In this document: piece after piece, positions 1 through 6,296 of the stretch
Layout: the number at the start of each line of letters is the position of its first letter
Position numbering within the stretch: position 1 is the first letter of the stretch
From: Oxalobacteraceae bacterium
GTDB lineage: Bacteria; Pseudomonadota; Gammaproteobacteria; Burkholderiales; Burkholderiaceae_D
Assembly (NCBI GenBank): GCA_947374865.1
Contig: CANCDR010000005.1
Location: 1-64,000 of the forward strand
Length of the DNA: 64,000 nucleotides
Direction: 5' to 3'
Program-made: the position numbers and the translations under genes
Notes under the pieces: generated by a model
Database searches by the model: none
What the model was told of the DNA's origin: nothing
The model's input: the letters and a program-made list of their open reading frames with translations, nothing else

Positions 1-104
1 ACAAACAGCACCAGCCGCGAACGCCATACCGGCAGCTTCAATGCCAGTACCGGGCTGGCCGAAAATGGCACACCCTTGGCTGCGGCGGTACGCGGATTAG
101 CCAT
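1..104 (-). CDS. ftsI: Peptidoglycan transpeptidase FtsI (PBP3), N-terminal fragment
   Basis: Only the first 34 or so residues lie in the window; the gene continues beyond base 1. The start ATG (102-104) lies one base past the ftsL stop. The visible part is a short basic, alanine-rich cytoplasmic N-terminus (MANPRTAAAKGVPF) followed by the start of a hydrophobic stretch after PVWRSRLVLF, as expected for the single membrane anchor of FtsI. The identification rests mainly on the conserved gene order mraZ-rsmH-ftsL-ftsI; the catalytic transpeptidase domain is not visible. FtsI cross-links septal peptidoglycan with FtsW. Confidence 0.8.
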   Translation of the reverse strand, partial: MANPRTAAAKGVPFSASPVLALKLPVWRSRLVLF

Positions 105-105
105 T

Positions 106-372
106 TTAGCGGGCCTCCGGTGTGAGGTATTCGGTGCGCGTGACGTTGACCATTTTCAGATCACGCCGAGCCACCGCTTCAATACGCGCATGCTTACCCA
201 GCGTCGACTGATCGAGCTGCAGCTGCGCCCATTCGACATCGAGCGCACGACCAGCTGCCTGGGCCCGCTCGAGCTGAATAAACAGACTGCGTGTCTTGTA
301 TTGCGAATTCACCAGCAGCAGTGCGCAAGCCAGCAGGATCAACAGCAGCAACGCATTGATACGACCGCTCAT
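106..372 (-). CDS. ftsL: Cell division protein FtsL
   Basis: An 88-residue bitopic membrane protein of the divisome, the usual partner of FtsB and FtsQ. It has a very short cytoplasmic N-terminus (MSGRIN), a leucine-rich transmembrane segment at about residues 7-22, then a periplasmic helix with leucine-zipper character ([20 protein letters not shown]) and the typical C-terminal [14 protein letters not shown] region. Its ATG overlaps the rsmH stop in an ATGA arrangement (369-372), which suggests translational coupling. Length and position between rsmH and ftsI fit the family. Confidence 0.92.
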   Translation of the reverse strand: MSGRINALLLLILLACALLLVNSQYKTRSLFIQLERAQAAGRALDVEWAQLQLDQSTLGKHARIEAVARRDLKMVNVTRTEYLTPEAR

Positions 373-1337
373 TGCAGACCTCCGGCAGATGGCAGGCGCG
401 CAGCTGTTCGCATGACGGCCGAGCGTGAGCGTGGATTGGCACTGATTTCATCCGCTGAAGGCTTGCACTTCGAGAGCAATTTCATTTCTGGCTGTGGCAG
501 ATCGACCGCGCGAATTGGCAGCCGGCGATCGGGCTGTGGGACATTCGCTTTCGAGGCCATGAATTGCTTGACCATACGATCTTCGAGCGAATGAAAGCTG
601 ATCACGACCAGCCTGCCGTAAGGCGCCAGATGGCTGAAGATATCGGCTAGCGTTACTTCGAGGTCTTCAAGCTCCTGATTGATGAAAATCCGGATAGCCT
701 GAAAGGTACGGGTTGCCGGATCCTTGCCTTTTTCGCGGGTTTTGACGGTGTTTGCCACGATCTCGGCAAGCTGTCGTGTGCTTGAAATTGGCTCGATTGC
801 CCGGCGAGCAGTAATCGCCTTTGCAATCTGAAAAGCAAACCGTTCTTCTCCATAATTTCGAATCACTTTCTCGATCGTTTCTGTTGTTTCAATCGCTAAC
901 CACTCCGCAGCCGACATGCCGCGCGTGGTATCCATGCGCATGTCGAGCGGACCGTCAGCCCGAAAACTGAAGCCGCGCGTCGCATCATCGACTTGCGGCG
1001 AAGAGATACCCAAATCCAGCAAAACGCCATCGACCTGATGCACACCGCGTGCAGCCAGCATGGTCGATAGGGTGGCAAAACTGTCGTGCACGATTTCAAA
1101 GCGGGCGTCGTTGATGCTCATCGCGTTGGCGATCGCCTGAGGGTCTTTGTCGAAGGCGATCAAGCGACCTTGAGGACCGAGCTGCTGCAGAATTTTGCGA
1201 CTATGGCCACCGCGGCCAAAGGTGCCGTCAATATAAATGCCGTTTTCCCGACCGTCGACCAAGCCGAGCGCATCAACAGCTTCGTTGAGCAGCACCGTCC
1301 GGTGCATGAATTCGGATCCGGAAGGGGAAGTCGTCAC
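369..1337 (-). CDS. rsmH: 16S rRNA (cytosine-1402-N4)-methyltransferase RsmH
   Basis: RsmH (MraW) methylates N4 of C1402 in the 30S decoding centre using S-adenosylmethionine. Visible signatures are the N-terminal [13 protein letters not shown] segment, the SAM-binding [12 protein letters not shown] loop near residue 40, [17 protein letters not shown], and the C-terminal [14 protein letters not shown] motif. The longest frame opens with GTG at 1337; an internal ATG at 1307 ([11 protein letters not shown]) is equally plausible because neither start has a strong ribosome-binding site. The gap to mraZ is 10 bases and the stop overlaps the ftsL start, so this is the second gene of the dcw operon. 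Confidence 0.95.
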   Translation of the reverse strand: MTTSPSGSEFMHRTVLLNEAVDALGLVDGRENGIYIDGTFGRGGHSRKILQQLGPQGRLIAFDKDPQAIANAMSINDARFEIVHDSFATLSTMLAARGVHQVDGVLLDLGISSPQVDDATRGFSFRADGPLDMRMDTTRGMSAAEWLAIETTETIEKVIRNYGEERFAFQIAKAITARRAIEPISSTRQLAEIVANTVKTREKGKDPATRTFQAIRIFINQELEDLEVTLADIFSHLAPYGRLVVISFHSLEDRMVKQFMASKANVPQPDRRLPIRAVDLPQPEMKLLSKCKPSADEISANPRSRSAVMRTAARLPSAGGLQ

Positions 1338-1347
1338 GTCTTAAAAC

Positions 1348-1776
1348 TTAAAAGGAAAAATTATTGAGAACGTCAGGCATGCCGGAAGCGACCGCCTGTG
1401 ATTCACTTTCGGCCAGCTTGGCGGCATCCCAGACTTCGAAGTGGGAGCCCATACCGATCAACATCACATCCCGCGCCAAACCGACGGCGGCGCGAAGTTC
1501 AGGCGCAATCAGAATCCGTCCGGCGCTGTCGAACTCGACGTCGGAGGCATTACCAAGAAAAATCCGCTGCCAGGCTCGGGCTGACATCGGCCAGGCGGCA
1601 ATTTGCTCGCGATGCGCTTCCCACACAGGGCGCGGGAAAAGCAGCAAGCAGCCATGCGGATGTCTGGTCAGCGTGACCCGCCCTTCGCACTGAATGGTCA
1701 GTGCGTCACGATGCCGCGACGGGATCGACATCCGTCCTTTTGCATCGAGATTGAGAGAAGAAGCGCCTTGAAACAC
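1348..1776 (-). CDS. mraZ: Transcriptional regulator MraZ
   Basis: A 142-residue protein with two AbrB-like MraZ half-domains, each with the DxKGR/DxAGR signature: [10 protein letters not shown] near residue 10 and [11 protein letters not shown] near residue 84. It starts with GTG at 1776; the [12 protein letters not shown]-terminus is the family standard, and AAAGG lies about 8 bases upstream. MraZ forms ring-shaped oligomers and in other bacteria binds repeated GTGGG-like boxes ahead of its own operon to repress the dcw cluster. Matching boxes occur upstream here, so autoregulation is likely. Confidence 0.95.
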   Translation of the reverse strand: MFQGASSLNLDAKGRMSIPSRHRDALTIQCEGRVTLTRHPHGCLLLFPRPVWEAHREQIAAWPMSARAWQRIFLGNASDVEFDSAGRILIAPELRAAVGLARDVMLIGMGSHFEVWDAAKLAESESQAVASGMPDVLNNFSF

Positions 1777-1848
1777 CTGAAGTGCCTTTAAATGAGTATT
1801 GATTCAACCGCAGAAAGTGTGTGCGATCGCAAAAGATCGATCATTAAA

Positions 1849-1884
1849 CCCCACAAAATCACACTTTTCCACACATTCCCCCAC
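1849..1884 (-). promoter_or_regulatory. Probable MraZ operator: four GTGKG boxes at 10-base phase
   Basis: On the minus strand, GTG trinucleotides followed by KG (GTGGG or GTGTG) recur at exactly 10-base steps, their complements CAC being at 1852-1854, 1862-1864, 1872-1874 and 1882-1884. Ten-base phasing of TGGG-type boxes upstream of mraZ is the known MraZ operator arrangement. The first box overlaps the predicted -10 element, which fits repression. Confidence 0.75.
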
Positions 1885-1911
1885 TTTAGAGTAGGTCACA
1901 ATTGCGGTCAA
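1883..1911 (-). promoter_or_regulatory. Predicted sigma-70 promoter of the mraZ/dcw operon
   Basis: On the minus strand TTGACC (complement 1906-1911) is followed after exactly 17 bases by TAAAGT (complement 1883-1888). These match the -35 consensus at 5 of 6 positions and the -10 at 4 of 6. Transcription would begin near 1876, inside the MraZ box array and about 100 bases before the mraZ GTG. Read by eye only. Confidence 0.6.
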
Positions 1912-2159
1912 GTAATTATTGAGGGGTGAAAAATACGATTTACCCAATGAAGTCAATGACTTAGCGCGTTTTCCTCACACTTGTTTTGAGGGGAAAACTG
2001 TATCAAATTAGGCACTTACAAAGCACACTGAAAGTGCTGCCTGAGCAGTTGCTAAGCGTTTTAGGGGGCTGAAAATAATTTGAGCGAGCGCTCGGGTGTG
2101 AAAATAATTTGCGGGACTGTTGCGGAATTGCTAAATTGATAAAAATTTATTGCTGAATT
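1912..2159. other. Non-coding stretch upstream of the dcw promoter
   Basis: No credible gene is seen here. The stretch is AT-rich and holds a 13-base direct repeat, TGAAAATAATTTG, at 2070-2082 and 2099-2111, with the palindrome GAGCGAGCGCTC between them near 2082-2093. It may extend the regulatory region of mraZ or hold the end of the CMD-family operon transcript. Confidence 0.4.
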
Positions 2160-2160
2160 G

Positions 2161-2252
2161 GGGCTTAGTTGGGGGCTTAGTTGCGGGCTTAGTTGCGGGC
2201 TTAGTTGCGGGCTTAGTTGCGGACTTAGTTGCGGGCTTAGTTGCGGACTTAG
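2161..2252. repeat. 12-base tandem repeat, 8 copies
   Basis: The core CTTAG recurs at 2164, 2176, 2188, 2200, 2212, 2224, 2236 and 2248, exactly 12 bases apart. The unit is GGGCTTAGTTGC, with GGACTTAGTTGC variants in copies 6 and 8 and a GGGGG variant between copies 1 and 2. It lies between the mraZ regulatory region and the 3' end of the CMD-family gene. Such short perfect arrays tend to vary in copy number between strains. No coding potential is evident. Confidence 0.95.
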
Positions 2253-2288
2253 CAGCTCATTAATTTGACTCTGGATTTGCGAGTGGCA

Positions 2289-2843
2289 TTATTCCGCCTG
2301 CACCTGCAGCGCCTCAAGAAAACGCGACACCATGTTGTAGGTGGCAATCACGCCCACCAGTTCGACTTGTTGACGACTGTCTGGCAGCACGGCACGCAAT
2401 GCGGCGAAGCAGGCTTCGCTTACCTGCACCTTGAGCGTCATTTCGCGCGTCAGTTCGAGCGTGGCGTGTTCGGCAGGGGTGAACAAGGCCGTATCGCGCA
2501 GTGCAGCCGGATAATCGGCCAACGCATCAAGCTGTGCCTGACTGCCGCCGGCAGCCAGAAACTCTGGCGCATGCTGGCCGAGCTCATAGTCAGCCCGGTT
2601 CAATACGGCGACCGCGCAAATGGCCAGTTCGCGCAACAAGGGATCGAGCTTGAGCGTATTGCGTACTGCGCCCAAAAAGCCATTCCAACCCACCGCAAAC
2701 GAGGGACTGTTTAACAGCATGCGATCAAGATTCAGCAAGCCGCCGCCGCGCCGCGCCCTGATGGCCGCCACCACATCGGTCGGGCCGAGCTGGTCATCGG
2801 GAATCGCGGGAATCCGTGGGTGTACTGGCGTCATGCTACTCAT
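2289..2843 (-). CDS. Carboxymuconolactone decarboxylase (CMD/AhpD-like) family protein
   Basis: A 184-residue all-helical protein of the CMD family. The core RNTLKLDPLLRELAICAVAVLNRADYELGQHAPEF (about residues 64-98) matches the family pattern in which an acidic residue and a histidine lie in the helix after ELxIL. The CxxC redox pair of AhpD is absent: the core has only one cysteine (AICAV). A peroxidase-partner role is therefore unlikely, and the enzyme could instead be a decarboxylase or lactonase-like protein. The substrate is unknown. It lies about 60 bases downstream of the ABC importer ATPase on the same strand and may be cotranscribed with it. Confidence 0.8.
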   Translation of the reverse strand: MSSMTPVHPRIPAIPDDQLGPTDVVAAIRARRGGGLLNLDRMLLNSPSFAVGWNGFLGAVRNTLKLDPLLRELAICAVAVLNRADYELGQHAPEFLAAGGSQAQLDALADYPAALRDTALFTPAEHATLELTREMTLKVQVSEACFAALRAVLPDSRQQVELVGVIATYNMVSRFLEALQVQAE

Positions 2844-2906
2844 TGGATCGTTACCCTGTCAGTCAATATTCATCAATGTTGGTCAATCAATGCGGGGCAA
2901 GCAATG

Positions 2907-3713
2907 TCAGTCAATCGCTGCCATGATTTCGGAATCATGATGACGCTGCTGTTCTTCCATCACCAGAGTACCCAGTTCGCGTTTTAAGGCATTGAATTCG
3001 GCCGAAGACGGATCGCGCAGACGCGGCAAATCGACCAGGATATCGCGCTTGACGGTGCCAGGACGATACGTCATGACGACGATGCGGTCGGCGAGGTAAA
3101 TCGCCTCTTCAATACTGTGCGTCACGAACAGTACGGTCTTATGCAGCTCAGACCAGATGCGCAGCAGTTCGTCCTGCAGATTACGGCGCGTGAGCGCATC
3201 GAGCGCACCGAAGGGTTCGTCCATGAGCATGATCGGTGAATCGAGCGCGAGAATGCGCGCAATAGCGACCCGCTGGCGCATACCGCCCGAGAGATCTTTG
3301 GGAAAACGCAAACGGAATTCGATCAGGCCAAATTTATTCAGCAGAGACGTCACGCGCGTTTCGATTTCAGCCTTGGCCATGCCCTTGATTTCAAGACCAA
3401 AGCGAATATTCTGCTCGACCGTCATCCAAGGAAATAAGGCGTACTCTTGAAACACCATGCCGCGATCAGGGCCGGGACTGCTAACCGTTTTGCCATCGGC
3501 CGTGATGCTGCCGCTAGTCGGCGCAGAAAAACCCGCCACCGCATTGAGCAGGGTCGACTTGCCACAGCCCGATGGGCCCAGCAGACAGACGAACTGACCG
3601 CGCGGAATCGTGAGTTCAATATTTTGTAAAGCAACGACTTCCTTGTCACCCGTCTGAAAAATTTTATTCACGCCAGAGATCGTGATGTGACCGGCTTTGC
3701 TTGAATCGTCCAT
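2907..3713 (-). CDS. ABC transporter ATP-binding protein, NitT/TauT family
   Basis: A 268-residue cytoplasmic ATPase that drives the adjacent permease. Visible motifs are Walker A GPSGCGKST (46-54), the Q-loop QEYALFPW (89-96), the signature LSGGMRQR (141-148), Walker B IMLMDEP (161-167) and the H-loop FVTHSIEEA. The arrangement is that of the SsuB/TauB/NrtD group, which imports small sulfonates, nitrate or pyrimidine precursors. The start ATG (3711-3713) is one base past the permease stop, so the genes are coupled. The substrate cannot be told from this subunit. Confidence 0.95.
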   Translation of the reverse strand: MDDSSKAGHITISGVNKIFQTGDKEVVALQNIELTIPRGQFVCLLGPSGCGKSTLLNAVAGFSAPTSGSITADGKTVSSPGPDRGMVFQEYALFPWMTVEQNIRFGLEIKGMAKAEIETRVTSLLNKFGLIEFRLRFPKDLSGGMRQRVAIARILALDSPIMLMDEPFGALDALTRRNLQDELLRIWSELHKTVLFVTHSIEEAIYLADRIVVMTYRPGTVKRDILVDLPRLRDPSSAEFNALKRELGTLVMEEQQRHHDSEIMAAID

Positions 3714-3714
3714 G

Positions 3715-4566
3715 TCAGTGTTCCAGTCCGCGATGCCAGCGCAAGAGATAATTATTCAGTTTATTGACGCCGATATCGATCGCCAAACCCAGCATGCCGA
3801 TACTGATCATGCCAGCGATAATCTTATCAGACCAAAAATATTCGCGCGCCTCAAGAATACGGAAACCGAGCCCATTATTGACCGCGATCATTTCCGATAC
3901 GATGACAACGATGAATGCCGTACCAATTCCGATCCGCACACCCGACAAAATATAAGGCACGGCGGCCGGCAGGATCACGCGGATAAACATCGTGCTTTGA
4001 TTGGCGCCCAGATTTCGCGCGGCGCGAATATAGATACCGTCTACCTGACGCACGCCGGCAATGGTATTGATCAGCACGGGAAAAAACGCGCCGATGGCGA
4101 TCAAGAATACCGCCGGTGGATTACCCAGACCAAACCACAAAATCGCCAGGGGAATATAAGCGATCGGGGGAATCGGTCGCAGTACCTGCGCCATCGGATT
4201 GAGCCAGGCATAGGCACGCGGACTGGCGCCCATAATCAGGCCCAGCGGCAAGGCCAGACCGGCGCCGATCAAAAAGCCTGTCACGACGCGATACATACTA
4301 CCCAGTGCATCAATGATCAGCTCACCAGACACCGCCCAGGCCAGCCAGCTGCCGGTAGCTTCGGCAAAGGGAGTCTGCGGCAGTAAGTAAGCAATCCAGC
4401 GCTGCACCACCGCCAGCGGCGACGGCAGAACATGCGGATTAACCCAGCCCAGCGAGGCCGAAGTTTGCCAGATGGCGATCAATACCACTGGCACGATCAG
4501 GCCAGCACTATTGCGGCGTAGGGCTTGAAAAAATTGTGCCCAACCGCTCACGTTTGTATTCGCCAT
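3715..4566 (-). CDS. ABC transporter permease, NitT/TauT (SsuC/TauC) family
   Basis: A 283-residue inner-membrane permease of the BPD_transp_1 type with about six transmembrane segments. The coupling (EAA-like) loop lies in the second half (RAARNLGANQSTMFIRVILP), followed by a helix with GVRIGIGTAFIVVIVSEM, typical of SsuC/TauC proteins. The gene sits between the binding protein (8 bases upstream) and the ATPase (1 base downstream) in a compact three-gene importer operon. Confidence 0.95.
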   Translation of the reverse strand: MANTNVSGWAQFFQALRRNSAGLIVPVVLIAIWQTSASLGWVNPHVLPSPLAVVQRWIAYLLPQTPFAEATGSWLAWAVSGELIIDALGSMYRVVTGFLIGAGLALPLGLIMGASPRAYAWLNPMAQVLRPIPPIAYIPLAILWFGLGNPPAVFLIAIGAFFPVLINTIAGVRQVDGIYIRAARNLGANQSTMFIRVILPAAVPYILSGVRIGIGTAFIVVIVSEMIAVNNGLGFRILEAREYFWSDKIIAGMISIGMLGLAIDIGVNKLNNYLLRWHRGLEH

Positions 4567-4574
4567 GAAAGGCC

Positions 4575-5549
4575 TTATTTAATTTTGAGAGATTTTTTCG
4601 CGGCGTCCAGCAGATCGGTCTTGACCCAGTCGGTCGCCACAGGCGGGTTGGTCATCTTGCCGATACCCTGTTTGAACATAACATCGGTGGTGACCTGAAT
4701 ATGAGCCGGCGTAATATCGTAGGAATAGGGTGAATTACCGATCGCGTCATTGAAATCATCCGACGTGATCTGGCCTTTAAACAAAGTCTGGGTGACGAAT
4801 TTTTCTGCCACGGCAGGGTTATCGATGAAGGTTTTGGTCGCTTCGACAAAACAGCGCATGAATTTTTCAGCCAGCGGGCGGCGCTCTTTGTAGAATTTTT
4901 CGGTCATGACGAGTGTGCGAATCGGTGAGCCGATCGGGGTATCGTATGGCTTGAGGATTTCGATGCCAAAGCCTTTATTAAGTGCCTGCGATGCCTGCGG
5001 TTCGGTCTGCATGATGGCGTCCAGATTTTTACCCAGCAGCGCCTGATTCAGGTCGGGATACGACAGGTAGATAATCTGCACATCCTTGCCCGGCGCATCC
5101 GCCGAGCTCAAGCCGTTTTGCGCCAGTTCGGCAGACAGCAGGAGTTCTTGAATACTGCCGCGCGTAACACCGACTTTTTTACCCTTTAAATCCTTGACCG
5201 TTTTGATCCCCACATCCGCCCGTGCGACTAACCGCGCACCGCCTTTGGCAAAACCGGCCACGATGTAAATCGGAATACCCTTGGCACGTCCTGAAACGGC
5301 GGCCTCGGAGGCAGTGGCGCCCACATCAAGCTCACCGGCGATCATGGCTTGCATCACATCCAGACCCTTGGCGAAGGTACTTTCTTCGACCTTGATACCG
5401 CACTTAGGACCGATTTCCTTGATGTAGGAAATCGCGCCGAAGTGGGCCAACTTCAAATTACCCAGACGGATCACATCATCTGCCGCGGACACCAGACCAG
5501 ATGAGAGAGAAAGTGCGACGCACAGGCCAAGCAAGGTTTTTTTCATCAT
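4575..5549 (-). CDS. ABC transporter substrate-binding protein, NitT/TauT (NMT1/SsuA-like) family
   Basis: A periplasmic binding protein of about 324 residues. I chose the ATG at 5549 rather than the longer frame from 5606 because GGAG lies 8 bases upstream and translation then opens with a clean signal peptide (MMKKTLLGLCVALSLSSG, cleavage near residue 22). The mature part shows the two-lobe NMT1/SsuA pattern: MIAGELDVGATASEAAV, DLKGKKVGVTRGS and an LDAIMQTEPQA segment. It captures the ligand for the permease and ATPase downstream. Ligand candidates are aliphatic sulfonates, taurine, nitrate or a hydroxymethylpyrimidine-like compound; nothing in the sequence decides. Confidence 0.9.
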   Translation of the reverse strand: MMKKTLLGLCVALSLSSGLVSAADDVIRLGNLKLAHFGAISYIKEIGPKCGIKVEESTFAKGLDVMQAMIAGELDVGATASEAAVSGRAKGIPIYIVAGFAKGGARLVARADVGIKTVKDLKGKKVGVTRGSIQELLLSAELAQNGLSSADAPGKDVQIIYLSYPDLNQALLGKNLDAIMQTEPQASQALNKGFGIEILKPYDTPIGSPIRTLVMTEKFYKERRPLAEKFMRCFVEATKTFIDNPAVAEKFVTQTLFKGQITSDDFNDAIGNSPYSYDITPAHIQVTTDVMFKQGIGKMTNPPVATDWVKTDLLDAAKKSLKIK

Positions 5550-5640
5550 GGAAGTCTCCGGGTTGTGAATTATTTTGCGATCATAGCATTGGCTGACAAG
5601 CCACATTCAATGGGTTATTAAAAGAACAAAAGAATAAAGT

Positions 5641-5985
5641 GAAGCAGGCCGATAGGCCGGATTTTGTTACGACGCGCCGGGCGACCCCTTTGCGTTATGA
5701 CAGCCATTCCTCTAGGCCGTACATTACTGCACGGCTCAAGCTTCCTACCCGCACGCTCCGCGAGCAACATCAACGCGTGCCTATTTGGAATTGCTCCGGG
5801 TGGAGGTTACCGCGTTTCACCGTAACTAAATACGCTCGTCTCTGTGGCCCTATTCCTCGCCTTATACGCCAGCTTGCGCCGGCGCGTTTCGGCGGACGGC
5901 CGTTAACCGTCACCCTGCTCTATGGAGTCCGGACCTTCCTCCCGTGATCGTTTGACGGATCACCAGCGACTGTCTGGCCTGCTTC
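5641..5985 (-). ncRNA. rnpB: RNase P RNA (rnpB)
   Basis: On the minus strand the RNA begins GAAGCAGGCCAGACAGTCGC. It contains the conserved GAGGAAGGTCCGGACTCCAT core, the CCACAGAGACGAGC segment, the near-universal AACCTCCACCCGGAGCAA block and ATTCCAAATAGG, and ends GGCCTATCGGCCTGCTTCA. The two ends pair to form P1/P2, and the length of about 345 bases fits a bacterial type A-like RNA. It is the catalytic subunit that matures tRNA 5' ends. A short open frame on the opposite strand (5639-5947) is spurious. A T-rich tail follows the 3' end. Confidence 0.96.
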
Positions 5986-5992
5986 GGCGCCC

Positions 5993-5998
5993 ATTGTA
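5993..5998 (-). promoter_or_regulatory. -10 element of rnpB
   Basis: TACAAT on the minus strand lies 7 bases before the RNA 5' end at 5985, the correct distance for a sigma-70 -10 box. No good -35 hexamer is visible at 16-18 bases upstream. Confidence 0.65.
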
Positions 5999-6296
5999 GC
6001 CGACCAGGGCTGCAGGCCACATTAATCGCCCAACAAAAATGGCGACAACAATGTCACCAACATGGCACCCAAATCAGTTATGAACCAAAACAGCACGAAA
6101 AAGATTTCTATTTGACAATACGAAGAAATAAGCCGATTTGCCTTTACAACAGAAAAATAGTTCGCCCAAGCAAGAATTTTTTTTCAAGTGTATATTCTTG
6201 AAGTCATCAAATTGTCATTGAATTTTTTAAGCGTCGTCAATGAGCCGTGAAGCAGTTTTTCAGTACCTTCATCTATTATTAAAGGAAACTTAGACC
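5999..6296. other. Intergenic region between rnpB and the first TonB-dependent receptor
   Basis: About 300 AT-rich bases with no credible gene. A TTGACA hexamer lies at 6112-6117 without a matching -10 at 17 bases. An inverted repeat TTCAAG-N8-CTTGAA around 6184-6203 encloses TATATT and could be an operator or part of the receptor promoter. The region must hold the divergent promoters of rnpB and the receptor. Confidence 0.4.

Noticed and set aside
1309-1320. GAATTCGGATCC, adjoining EcoRI and BamHI sites like a cloning linker
   Set aside because: It lies within or just ahead of the rsmH coding start, the frame is continuous and no vector sequence is present, so chance is the simpler reading.
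5639-5947. 102-codon plus-strand frame over rnpB
   Set aside because: It lies wholly on the complement of the RNase P RNA; the RNA match is decisive and the peptide shows no family features.
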